DNA of 64,000 nt from Effrenium voratum (Eukaryota; Sar; Dinophyceae; Suessiales; Symbiodiniaceae), in assembly GCA_963377175.1 (NCBI GenBank), contig CAUJNA010001213.1, positions 124,001 through 188,000 on the forward strand, written 5' to 3'. How positions within the stretch are numbered: position 1 is the stretch's first letter; each line of letters starts with the position of its first letter. The notes under the pieces were generated by a model. It did not search any database. It was not told where the DNA came from and was given only the letters and a program-made list of their open reading frames with translations. The position numbers and the translations under genes are program-made. Of the stretch, positions 56,301 through 64,000 are shown piece by piece.

Positions 56301-59300
56301 CGAAGACGACCCTGGAGGGATGCCCCGATCCCCTTCTGCAAGTAAACCAATCGTGCACATCCCAAAATAGTGGGGGTCTGTCTATCTTGTTTTAGGGTCC
56401 CTCAAGAAAAGACGCATGTGCGGATTGTGGTAACATCCGCCATATCTCCTCATCAGGGACCCCCCCCAAAGAACCATCCAAGGGTTAGGGGTGGCCAAAG
56501 AAGGCACATTTGTCCGAAACCCCTGATGAAGAAAGAAAGGGGCCCTTCAAAGGCAGGGAACTCCAGGTTCTTTCCATTTCGCCGGACCAATCACCCCACC
56601 AAAGAGCTCTCTTCAACTCCGCCAAGAGATGTGTAGTACCGTTGGGAAATTCTGGGGACGCCTGGGGGATCTGAAGGCATTGGGGCGGCGTTTGGGGAAG
56701 GACTCCACCGGGCCCCTCATCAGGCCTGGGGCACGTGGGCCGACTGGTGGCCACCACCTTCGAGACCATCGAGACGCTGCGGGAGCTGCTCGAAGCGTCG
56801 AAGCGTCGAAGCGTCGAAGAGTCGGGACCTGCTCGCGTGTTCTCAGTGGTGAAAGAAGCGAATCGACCTGAACTGACCTTTTGGTGTTCCAATTTTGGGA
56901 TCCCATTTTGAGTCATGGACCCAAAAGGTGAACCTTTTGGTTCCAGGTCCTTTGGGCAACTGAGCTTTTCCTGCTGCTGCGAGAGAAGCAGGGAATGAGA
57001 CATGGAAGGAATGAACCCCTAAAAAAAATACCCGGGGAGATGTGTCAACCGAAGGAAGAAATCCGGGTCTCTGAGCACTGAGTGCGCGACCTTTAGGGAT
57101 GTTTCAACCCTGGATTGGTGGTTTGAGATTTGAACCCCTGGGTTTTCTTGCAGGGAATGAGACATGGAAGGACCCCTATAAATCATCCCTTGTATTTCCT
57201 TTGAGGGGAATCTTGGGTTCATTCCCTCATTCCCTACCTATCGCACCGGTAAGTTGTGTGCCTCTTTCTTTTTAGATTGCCACTTTTGGTTGCGTGTGAC
57301 CCTCAACCATGTTTCATCCTCCGGAAGATAGTTCAACATGATTTTGGACACCATGGTGTAAGGTCTCGCTACTTTCTGTGCTAAGAGCGGGTCCCCCAAC
57401 TAAAAGTTGGCAGCTCCAAGCTTTGGGTGTCCCATTTTTTCAAGGTCACTGAGGAACCGAGCTGAGGCGATACCCCGAGATTGACCAGACCATCAAAACC
57501 CTTGAGGACAAGATGCCCTCGCCTGAGCTGAATGGAAAAAGGGAGGCCTTCGGTGGGCGAACAAGCCGCTGGGCTGTGGCAGGCCACAGGCCCTGCATTT
57601 GAGAAGAGTAGCTGAGGCTGTGCCAAAAAAGGCGCACCCCCATCAGCCCATTCAGCCCCTTCAACCCCCCCCCCAACGGAGTTGCTGCCGTTGGGGGTAG
57701 GAGATAACAGACGGGCTAATAGGGCTAGCGTTGCCGTAGTTGATTAGTACGGGGGTGTCGCTTGTAAGACGGGATCCGGATCACTTTCAAAAGAACACCG
57801 TCCGTTCTTCCTCCTGGTTATATAGGTCAACCCAAGCTGGTCCCGGCTGGTGGCTGGCGGACGGCTGAGGTCGGAAGTGCTGCACAATGTGGACGCGACC
57901 AGGCCGGCAGTGGGGGGTTGGGTTGGGAGCCTCGGAAGCATCGAAACAGCCCCACTGAAACTTGATGAAATAAGAGACGCTGGAACCCAAGTTGGGTTCC
58001 CGGGTTGGGTGAGGGGTGGGTGGAGGGGGGAGGGGGAGGGGTGTGGTTGGGGGGCTGGGAGGGTGAGGGGGGGGGGGGTCACTCGCGTTGCGACAAGCTT
58101 AGCAGCTTCTGCTTGCTGCAGGCTGGCGGTGGATCCGCGCTTCAAGGGCATGGAGAACAAGTTCGGAGCTGTCTACTACAATTTTCCCCATGCAGGCGCA
58201 AACAAAAAGGCACAAGGCTTCCTACGCTTTGGTATATGTCAGAATGGAGGGAGCCGCATTCCCGGGGCGTGGCCTTCGGTCTTCCTTTAAATCAACCTCA
58301 GGGTACCCTCAAAAACACACAGCCATGTCCTTTAGTAGCGGTTTTGAGAATCAGTTCTGCGCAGGACATCTTGTCGCATCAGCCCCACACCACTGCGTTT
58401 TTGCTCCTTGCATTTCAAGAGGAAAAGTGGCAAAGCAAAACTCGGCGTTCCAAGAAAGGGCCGTAGTTTCATGCTGGCCTGTTTTCAGCGATTTCAGCGT
58501 CAAGCAACAGAGACGTGGTGACACAGAGGGAGACCACAACTTCCATTTGCTCAAGAATATGTTCTACTTCCCTTTGGTTTTACAGGGGCTTCATCACTAT
58601 ACTGAACCTATTTCTCGTTTTTTTACTGTTTTCAAAGGACGTCTTCGCACATGGAGCACGGAATAAAAACAAAAACGCGCAGCGAGAGAGCGAGGTGTGG
58701 TGCAGGGCTTTTTTGATGGCCATCCTTTCGTGCGCCGGGGGGCCCGGAGCTGGAGCCAAAGGACGCAGCCACTTCTTCCAGCTTCCTTCACCCATACCAG
58801 GTCCCAATGGGGGCTTTTTATCGACGAAGGCCAAGGGGCCCAAGAAGGGTTCCAATTTCGCGAGGGTTCTGAACTGGGTCTTTGGATGGCTCCTTTACTT
58901 GGTTCGACAGGTGGGGAATGAGCAATGGAATGACCCCTTCGAAAGACCATCCCAGATTTGGTTTTGGACCTCGGGACAAAAAATGGGCGGCAGCTTGTCC
59001 CTGAGAAAGTTTCTGAGACCCAGGCTGGCGCCACGAGAATTTGATGCCGCTTTGCTGCAGGGCTGGACGGGCTGAGCGCGAAGCTTTGAAGAATTTGCTT
59101 CCCAGGTGCGAGTGGTGGGGTTATTGATTTGTTCAGGGCCTTTCTTGAGTTGGTGCCCCCGCCCCTTTTGGCTTTGGAGCTGGTACCCCTCCTTTCTGGC
59201 TTTAGAGGGAAAACCCAAAAGAGACACCCTTGTGTTGGCCATGGGAATTTCTAGGTCGAGGTGGCGCATCTCTCATTTTGTTTGAAACAACTTGTGCAAA

Positions 59301-62300
59301 GGAAAACGAGCTCAGCGGGTCGAATGAATCCAGGCCGGTGCATGTTCGCAATGCTGGCCAATGCTTCCCACCGCTTCCCACCCCACGGCTCCGAGCTGAG
59401 GCACTTATTCTTCAGAGCCCTCAGGAATTTTGTGAAGAAGGGCAGCGTTGTGAAGGCTCCTTGGACGCCATCTAAAAAATTGGGCGCTTGAGCCGCTTGG
59501 GCGGCTTCTTGTTTTTTTCCCCCCCCGATGTCGGAAACCAAGATGAGGCCGAGCTCCGAGCTTTGGTGGCGACGGGGCCCGTTCCTCCAGTTTGTTTTGC
59601 AGTTTGAAGTAGCAGCTTTGCCGAGAAATTTGCGAGTTCTTGTTTGGTGGGGCCCGTGTCCTCAACGATTTAGTCATTTTGTAGGCAACATCTCCAAAAT
59701 TTGAGCACATGTTTGCATGTTTGGTGTACAGGTTTGGACCAACAGGAACCTGCCCTCTTGTTTGCTTTGGAGAAGGGGGCACCGAAACGAGCTGAGAATC
59801 AGCACTTCGCTGCTCTTTAGTGATTCCGCAAACTTTCATCGGTTGTGTTTGGTTGTTTGGCAGTTACCCAACAGATGTTGAGGGTCCCTCAAACTGTTTG
59901 ATTTGTTTTTGGTTCTCCTGTTGCCAACAAAAACACACACAAAAAAAAATATCAGTCTCCGATTGAAGTGTATAGGTACCCTTAATGACCCACTTTTTGA
60001 GGGTCATGGAGACTCCACGATTTGTCTGGCCAACCATTCCTGAGGTAGACCGGAAGTGAATGGCTCAGGTTGCGTCCAATGCATTTGCCACTGGCGTGCG
60101 CTATTCCGACATCATCCTCGGGGCGAATCTTGGCGGTGAGAGGCTCCCATCTTTAAAGCTTTATATCGTCCGGCCTTTTTGAATTATGACCCTTCCATTT
60201 GCTTCAGCAGATATCAGCAGATGTGTTATTTTCCCATGTTGGTGTTAAAGGGAATCTACCACTTTTGGACCCAGTGATTCCGTGTACCCATAAAGTAGGT
60301 CACTAAGGAAGCCACCCTTTAAAGAACCAACAGGAAAAATGACAGGTGACACACTAGAGTGGCTTGCCTGGGATCCACTGGGGGGAATATCATTACTTCA
60401 CTGTTCTTGGCATGTGTTTTGGCTTTTTAGCTTTTTGGTTCTGTTCATTCTTACTGGGGGTCTGCAAAAAACAAAGTGTTTTGCTACCATACCAAGAGTA
60501 GAGATGATTCGCTCTTCTTTTTTTTCCGGGGGACCAAAGTCAATCGGAGGGTCCCCGGCCTAGCCTCAGATCGAACCGAGGCAGAACAGCGAGTTCGTGC
60601 ACGTGGAGACTGTCCCCTTCTTGGAGTGGCAGCGTCTCGGCTCGTACTGCGCCATAGCTTTCTCCCTGTCGCGTGTCCGGCATGTTTTACGTTGGTCAAA
60701 TGGCTGTGGCTCAAAATTAAACAGGAGGGGTTACGCGGGTGTTGGTCCATGTTTCCACGTACTAGGGTTCCATTGTGGTACCGTTTTTTTAAGCCACAGC
60801 CAAATCACTACCTGGAGTCTCCATGACCCTTAAAAAATGGTTGGTCATTACCCAACAGTATGCGGTCATTGACCCATTTTTTAAGGATCATGCAGACTCC
60901 AGGTTCGCGGACGCCTCAAATCTTAGCCCCTACACAGGATATACGTGTCAAACAATACGTTAGCCCGTCAAAAAAAAGCTTGTTGGACGCTTGTTGGGTT
61001 AGCCTCTAAGGATATCTTAAACCATCTGAAAATAACAATAAGTCCTGAGATCCGGAGGTCCCAGCGCGGTTGCTCCCCTGCATGTTGCACGAACAGTCGA
61101 ACACCCCTGGAGCAACAATTTGATGAACAAGTCTTGACTGTTACTGGGTTGGATCTTTAGACTTTAACTTTGGACATTTGTTGGATTGGCCGCTCAGGCT
61201 ATCTTAAACCGTGTTAAGAATAAAACAACATATCCTGAGATCCTGAGTTCCCTGCTCCCCTAATTACATGTTGCACGAACGGTCGAACACCTTAAGCCAA
61301 CAAAATGATGCAAGTCAAAGAGCTACAGGCAAAGGGTATGCATGCTTGAGGCGTCCCTTTTTGGGGTTGAACATTTTGGGGAACCAGAAGGAAAAACCGC
61401 AATCTTGTGGGGGTCGAAATCAAGATGATATTGCTGGGCCAAGACCCGACCGAGGGCACGGCAACGTTGCCACACACCCACAAGCAACGATAATAAAAGT
61501 GGGGGTTCCCAACAAGCAAATGAGCAGGGCCCCCCAAGCATGTTTGCTCAGGGCTCGATCTGCCACTTGTATTGGGAGTATTCCACTTGTTCCCTCTATA
61601 ATTCCGTTTCTATTTTTATGCCCCCCGCAAAATAGGGGAACGGTGGGCAGGGAAGTAGCAGAATGTATCGGAATGTTGTCTTCCCCCACCTTCCTGCAAG
61701 CTTGCATCATCAGAAGGAGGGCATTGTCAAAGCTGACTGAACCATGAACCAATCGACAGATGGTACGCAATGGCTACCTGGAGTCTCCTTCTGACCCTTT
61801 AAAAATGCGCCAATGACCAACCATTATTTTTGGGTAATGACCAACCATTCTTTTTGGTAATGACCCCATTTTTTTGGGAATGACCCCATTTTTGTTGGTA
61901 ATGACCAACCATTTTGGGTAATGCCCAACCATTTTTCAAGGGTCAGAAGAGAAGGAGACTGGTAGGCTGAGCCTGACCCAACTTGCGAGGCCATGTCTTT
62001 GGCTTCCTGCCAAGGGATGTTTGCTCAGCATCTTGTTCAAGATGGAAACACAGCTTGACAGGTTGTGTGGCAAGTTGTGTTTACATCTTTGTTTTAACGC
62101 TACCAACAGCCAAACCTTTCGCCAGGCACGAAATAGAGGTGCCCCGATGTTTTTTCTTCGAGGGGTTTGAAACTGGTGTCGGCCTATGGCGAGCTCGTGA
62201 GGTCAGGCGAGCTCACCCATCTTGGCTTCATTTGGATTTCGGTAAAGTTGGCAATGGGACCTTGAGGCTTGCCCCCCATGAAGCAAGGCGCAGTGGCCCA

Positions 62301-62520
62301 AGCACAATGTCAAAAGGTGCAGGAACCCACCCCCCATATCCCAGAGTGGTGCTCTTGTTCCTCCCTTCAATCACGATCAAACATGGGCGCCCATTTTTTC
62401 CTTATCAAGCTCTGGGCTTCCTTTGTGTTTCTCATGACGAATGGATGACCGCGTCCAAGGCTGAAGAACTACGGGCGGTCGTACGGCGACCGGCGTGACA
62501 AGCAACGGCATGCCGGCAGA
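53227..62520 (+). CDS. BMT5-like (DUF2431) rRNA methyltransferase, 11 exons
   Basis: Exons join to a BMT5-like SAM-dependent methyltransferase; the yeast relative methylates uridine N3 of 25S rRNA. In order: SAM motif I VVGDANLTFS (exons 2-3), LVATTFETIETL (exon 4), RRYPEIDQTIKTLE (exon 5), VLHNVDATR (exon 6), YYNFPHAG (exon 7, the family signature), LRHLFFRALRNFVKKGSVV (exon 8), SDIILGANLGG, FVHVETVPF and YGRSYGDRRD. All eight joints whose borders are fixed have matching phases (1, 2 and 0 represented). Donors: GC at 53327, 55526, 56291, 57903, 58198, 59456 and 60651; GA at 60138; none of these is GT. The N-terminal exon (LREYTGARPVAELLEEASG) is outside the known domain. Start Met and stop were not identified. 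Confidence 0.8.
53430..53880 (+). repeat. Repeat cluster around GTTGGCCCA and GGTCTATAGT
   Basis: AGTTGGCCCATCTGCGGTC-type units occur at 53434, 53606 and 53840, and inverted at about 53706-53735 (ACCCCAACTGGGCCAATTG). A palindrome pairs ACCTGACAGGGGG (53512) with CCCCCTGTCAGGT (53565). T and G homopolymers separate the units. A family E hairpin lies at 53738-53830. Confidence 0.75.
54051..54172 (-). repeat. Family D-like element, inverted copy
   Basis: It has CACATGGGTGTTGGTCAAAA, GGAACCCTGGTAAATGGAAC and AAACCTGCGGTCC, in the opposite sense to 39488-39541. Confidence 0.55.
54402..54584 (+). other. Open frame after a good acceptor, probably not an exon
   Basis: After TTCAATGCAG the frame VHELNVETYVGRVALESTPE runs to a stop at 54582-54584. 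Its middle (GGCCATCCATTTTCC, GGACACCTATG) is a copy of a dispersed repeat also at 24570 and 36799, which argues against a conserved exon. Confidence 0.25.
55476..55525 (+). CDS. Methyltransferase exon 2: LELIDSVADALVVG
   Basis: The acceptor is CATGGGAG (55475). It encodes FNRLELIDSVADALVV and ends one base into Gly at a GC donor (GCTGGG, 55526). The open frame continues as WEFARDRTPEG, but only the GC exit gives the family's VVGDxNxTFS motif. Confidence 0.7.
56099..56218 (-). repeat. Inverted-repeat element, family D inverted copy
   Basis: The arms are TGGCTGTGGCTCAAAAAACC and AATTTTGAGCCACACCCAAAT. The core CCCTGGTAAGTGGAAACATGG is the reverse complement of the core at 1905-1993. It ends 25 bp before exon 3. 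Confidence 0.8.
56243..56290 (+). CDS. Methyltransferase exon 3: DANLTFSALLADHRE
   Basis: The acceptor is AGCTCTTCAG (56242). GG completes Gly, then DANLTFSALLADHRE, ending in phase 1 at GCAAGA (56291), a typical GC-AG donor. It carries the second half of SAM motif I. Confidence 0.75.
56724..56836 (+). CDS. Methyltransferase exon 4: LGHVGRLVATTFETIETLRE
   Basis: The acceptor is CCTCATCAG (56723). GC completes Gly, then LGHVGRLVATTFETIETLRE. The family has LxATSxD at this place. The 3' part is a 9-bp tandem (CGAAGCGTC three times) coding EASKRRSVEES. A GT at 56837 or one of the GA sites near 56788-56815 could be the donor. Confidence 0.7.
56861..56964 (+). repeat. Inverted-repeat element, family B copy
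   Basis: It has CCTGAACTGACCTTTTGGTG, TGGACCCAAAAGGTGAACC and GGTCCTTTGGGCAACTGAG. The 5' arm is weak. Confidence 0.65.
57462..57518 (+). CDS. Methyltransferase exon 5: LRRYPEIDQTIKTLED
   Basis: The acceptor is GAGGAACCGAG (57461), resembling the 3' end of family H. It corresponds to the YPxAxxNIxxL segment of the family. The frame stays open through KMPSPELNGKREAF, and GA donors at 57507 and 57510 are alternatives. The end is uncertain. Confidence 0.65.
57826..57902 (+). CDS. Methyltransferase exon 6: SEVLHNVDATR
   Basis: The frame reads RLVAGGRLRSEVLHNVDAT and ends in phase 2 at a GC donor (GCCGGC, 57903). The family motif is VxxGVDAT. The start is taken after TATATAG (57825); later AGs are possible. 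Confidence 0.7.
58122..58197 (+). CDS. Methyltransferase exon 7: FGAVYYNFPHAG
   Basis: The acceptor is TTGCTGCAG (58121). One base completes Arg, then LAVDPRFKGMENKFGAVYYN and FPHAG, the signature of the DUF2431 family. It ends in phase 0 at a GC donor (GCAAAC, 58198). Confidence 0.8.
58541..58650 (+). repeat. Intron repeat, family F copy
   Basis: It begins ACTTCCATTTGCTCAAGAAT and contains GGTTTTACAGGGGCTTC and ATCACTATACTGAACC. The 3' arm is lost. Confidence 0.6.
59396..59455 (+). CDS. Methyltransferase exon 8: LRHLFFRALRNFVKKGSVVK
   Basis: The acceptor is CGGCTCCGAG (59395). It matches the family helix after NFPHxG (LLxxFFxSAxxxLxxxGxV). The GC donor (GCTCCT) is at 59456. Phase 0 on both sides. 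Confidence 0.75.
60069..60137 (+). CDS. Methyltransferase exon 9: RYSDIILGANLGG
   Basis: The acceptor is TGGCTCAG (60068). The frame reads VASNAFATGVRYSDIILGAN, then LGG. A GA donor (GAGAGG, 60138) keeps phase 0; a GT two bases earlier would break it. Confidence 0.65.
60399..60508 (+). repeat. Intron repeat, family I copy
   Basis: It has CACTGTTCTTGGCATGTGTT, TTCTTACTGGGGGTCTGC and CTACCATACCAAGAGTAGAG. Confidence 0.75.
60585..60650 (+). CDS. Methyltransferase exon 10: NSEFVHVETVPFLEWQRLGS
   Basis: The acceptor is GAGGCAG (60584). It matches the family's C-terminal FxVxxVxPFxxxxxPGY pattern. The GC donor (GCCATA) is at 60651, phase 0. Confidence 0.75.
60700..60803 (+). repeat. Inverted-repeat element, family D copy
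   Basis: The 5' end is ATGGCTGTGGCTCAAAATTA and the 3' end TTTTTTTAAGCCACAGCCAA; the arms pair. It is 50 bp after exon 10. Confidence 0.8.
60810..60904 (+). repeat. Hairpin element, family E copy
   Basis: The arms are ACCTGGAGTCTCCATGACCC and GGATCATGCAGACTCCAGGT, with AAAATGGTTGG in the 5' half. It follows the family D element within seven bases. Confidence 0.85.
61775..61964 (+). repeat. Expanded family E element
   Basis: The arms are ACCTGGAGTCTCCTTCTGAC and GGGTCAGAAGAGAAGGAGAC. Between them (A)ATGACCAACCATT and ATGACCCCATTTTT-like units repeat at least six times, doubling the usual length. Confidence 0.8.
62467..62520 (+). CDS. Methyltransferase exon 11: NYGRSYGDRRDKQRHAG
   Basis: After GGCTGAAG the frame reads NYGRSYGDRRDKQRHAGR. 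It joins in phase 0 to GSYC. Tyr-x-Arg-Ser-Tyr-Gly-Asp-x-Arg-Asp looks like a basic C-terminal segment of such enzymes (inference). The frame reaches a stop at 62644-62646, so this could be the last exon; the end given is a guess. Confidence 0.5.
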
Positions 62521-63057
62521 ACTGAGCCGTGCACTGCTTTGGGACATAATTTGCAGCCACACTTGTTGACCCATCTCTTCAGCGGCACCCTAAAGCTCCA
62601 GGTTTGTTTGGGTTCGGGACCGAATAGAAATTGGTCAACCCCCTAGACACGCGGTACAGATGGTCGACCTCCCAAGAAAAAAAAAGCTTGGACCCTGCAC
62701 TTGTCCTCGCCCAAAGGAAATTGGACCCGAAATGATCGACCCCCGAATTGCGCAGTGTTTTTTCTTAGGATCCTTCGTGTTTTTCTTGTGTACGAGATGG
62801 AACCCGGAACCCCTCGGCCAAACTGGTGTTGCCTTTCTTGAGGGGCTATCCAACCGAAACAAGCTGCCCAGAGTTGGCCCGGAAGTTTGACCGTTTTGGG
62901 CTGGCATGACTTTGGAAGCCAAAGGGACACCAACCCTGGGTTCTCCGGTTTTCAGACACACGAACCTATTCACCTCGTGGCTGTGCAGGTTTGGCATCCA
63001 GAAATGCCACTCCCGCACGTTTTTGGGATGTTCTCCGTTCCGGGGAGCCCATCAGAA

Positions 63058-63182
63058 CTAGGTTTTGCAGTGGTGCCCTTTCATCCTTTTCTGGGGGAGG
63101 GTTCCCCTACTGATATATATATATAGACTACAGAAAGAAAGGGTACCAACTTATTCGAACCTCTCAAATCTGGAGGACCTAG
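63058..63182 (+). repeat. Introner-like element, family A copy 10
   Basis: It runs from CTAGGTTTTGCAGTGG to AATCTGGAGGACCTAG. A TA-repeat insertion (TGATATATATATATAG) expands the AATAGACTACAG core. It is in the same subfamily as copy 9. Confidence 0.8.
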
Positions 63183-63254
63183 AGGATGTCCCCCTAGGAA
63201 TTAGCCCCCCTGAAATTGGGAGGGGAAGCAAGCCACTATAGCTTCAGTAAATGT

Positions 63255-63476
63255 TCATTTATAGAATCCACTTGGGGGCTTAGAACCATGGTAGGTGAGT
63301 GAAAGAAACCAGCAAAAAGGGGGATTTCTGCTGGGTTTCCTTGTTTTTAGCTTGATTGCTATTTGGTAACGGATCTTTTTGGACTTTAACTTTTTGGTTG
63401 AAATCAAGTTGGGGTTTGCCACATTAAACCCACAAAAAGTGATCCACTTTTGGCAGAGGGGTCGTGGTAACCAAGA
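63255..63476 (+). repeat. Intron repeat, family G copy with insertion
   Basis: The start is GAATCCACTTGGGGGCTTAG and the end GTGATCCACTTTTGGC, then GGTCGTGGTAACCAAG. About 110 bp of extra sequence splits it relative to 39000-39105. Confidence 0.65.
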
Positions 63477-64000
63477 TAGTGGGTAACCAGCCATTGTTTT
63501 TGTTTTGGTTTTGAAAGGGTGGTTTCCTTGGTTACCTACTCTATGGGTATATCGAATCGCTGGGAAAGATTAGATAAATGGAATTGTGTCCAGGTAGGGG
63601 TTCCATATGCCTACTGTAGATAGCCAAGGTGCTGTTTTGTTTCAGTCACTATTGCTGGTTTTTGGGGTACGGTGGATAGACAAAAGCAGCGACTGGCGAT
63701 CCAGGTCGTTCCATTTTTAGGATAGGACTTGCTTTCTATCATGGCATATGTTTCCGGCACGGGGGCCCAGACATGGATGAGCTGTCAGATACTCAGAAAG
63801 TCCATTAAAACCTGCCCTTGACTTGGAAAGGTGGGAAAAGGGGAACTGACAGGCTCTAATCTCGGGTAATCTTAACTTCGGATCAATCCGGGGATAATTG
63901 AAATCAGAATGGTTCCCTTTGCGCGTCAGGATTTTGTTTGTTGTGAATTTCTTGGACTAGTAGGGTGAAAATTTGTCGCGCCCACTGCGCGCCGGCTCGA

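Larger units (their letters stand above)
62647..64000. other. 3' flank: repeats only
   Basis: It contains family A copy 10 (63058-63182) and a split family G copy (63255-63476). No exon-like island or RNA gene was recognised. Confidence 0.5.

Noticed and set aside
1..64000. Dinoflagellate spliced-leader gene or relic.
   Set aside because: I looked for the conserved leader ending TTTTGGCTCAAG and saw no match on either strand; similar words belong to the family D arms.

Overview
The window looks like nuclear DNA of a dinoflagellate (Alveolata), perhaps Symbiodiniaceae-like; the species cannot be fixed from sequence alone. The signs are short GC-rich coding islands (30-110 bp) spread 0.3-4.5 kb apart and all on the + strand, a phase-consistent exon chain whose 5' splice sites are mostly GC or GA rather than GT, acceptors usually read AG|G, dense families of short inverted-repeat (introner-like) elements inside the introns, and plant/dinoflagellate-type CCCTAAA repeats. 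No prokaryotic gene, tRNA, rRNA, CRISPR array or autonomous transposase was recognised. Almost all long open frames are non-coding: they translate repeats, introns or antisense.

Layout. (1) 56-15759: exons of an alpha-helical repeat protein (motifs such as [33 protein letters not shown]). (2) 16537-34187: a bestrophin-type anion channel rebuilt from about 13 exons, with motifs LLLTFRTQQS, CESIVQTPVPQSY, RHTGRFLAVWLL and EIGVRLEDPF. (3) 35105-51570: further exons, including a long acidic glutamate-rich stretch, a basic NNKRRR patch and a last exon with TAA at 51568-51570. Parts 1-3 chain with compatible phases and may be one very long gene, though gene borders inside it cannot be excluded. (4) 53227 to about 62520: a BMT5-like (DUF2431) rRNA methyltransferase, 11 exons, with SAM-binding motif VVGDANLTFS and family motif NFPHAG.

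Introns. They hold at least a dozen families of 90-250 bp elements with terminal inverted repeats, among them CTAGGTCC/GGACCTAG, CTCAGTTGCCCAAAG/CTTTGGGCAACTGAG, CACTTCCTGAGT/ACTCAGGAAGT, TTTGGCTGTGGCTCAAAA and ACCTGGAGTCTCC. Several end exactly at predicted splice sites. The largest intron (24708-29234) holds a 1.84-kb element with inverted ends and an 8-bp target duplication that carries degenerate telomere-like repeats, followed by a 1.45-kb ATGT microsatellite.

The two recognisable products are probably functionally unrelated: one is a membrane anion (chloride or bicarbonate) channel, the other an rRNA base methyltransferase. They are neighbours in a unidirectional gene array of the kind known from dinoflagellates. 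Exon borders were chosen by eye from reading frame, splice dinucleotides, phase and family motifs, with no alignment or transcript data.
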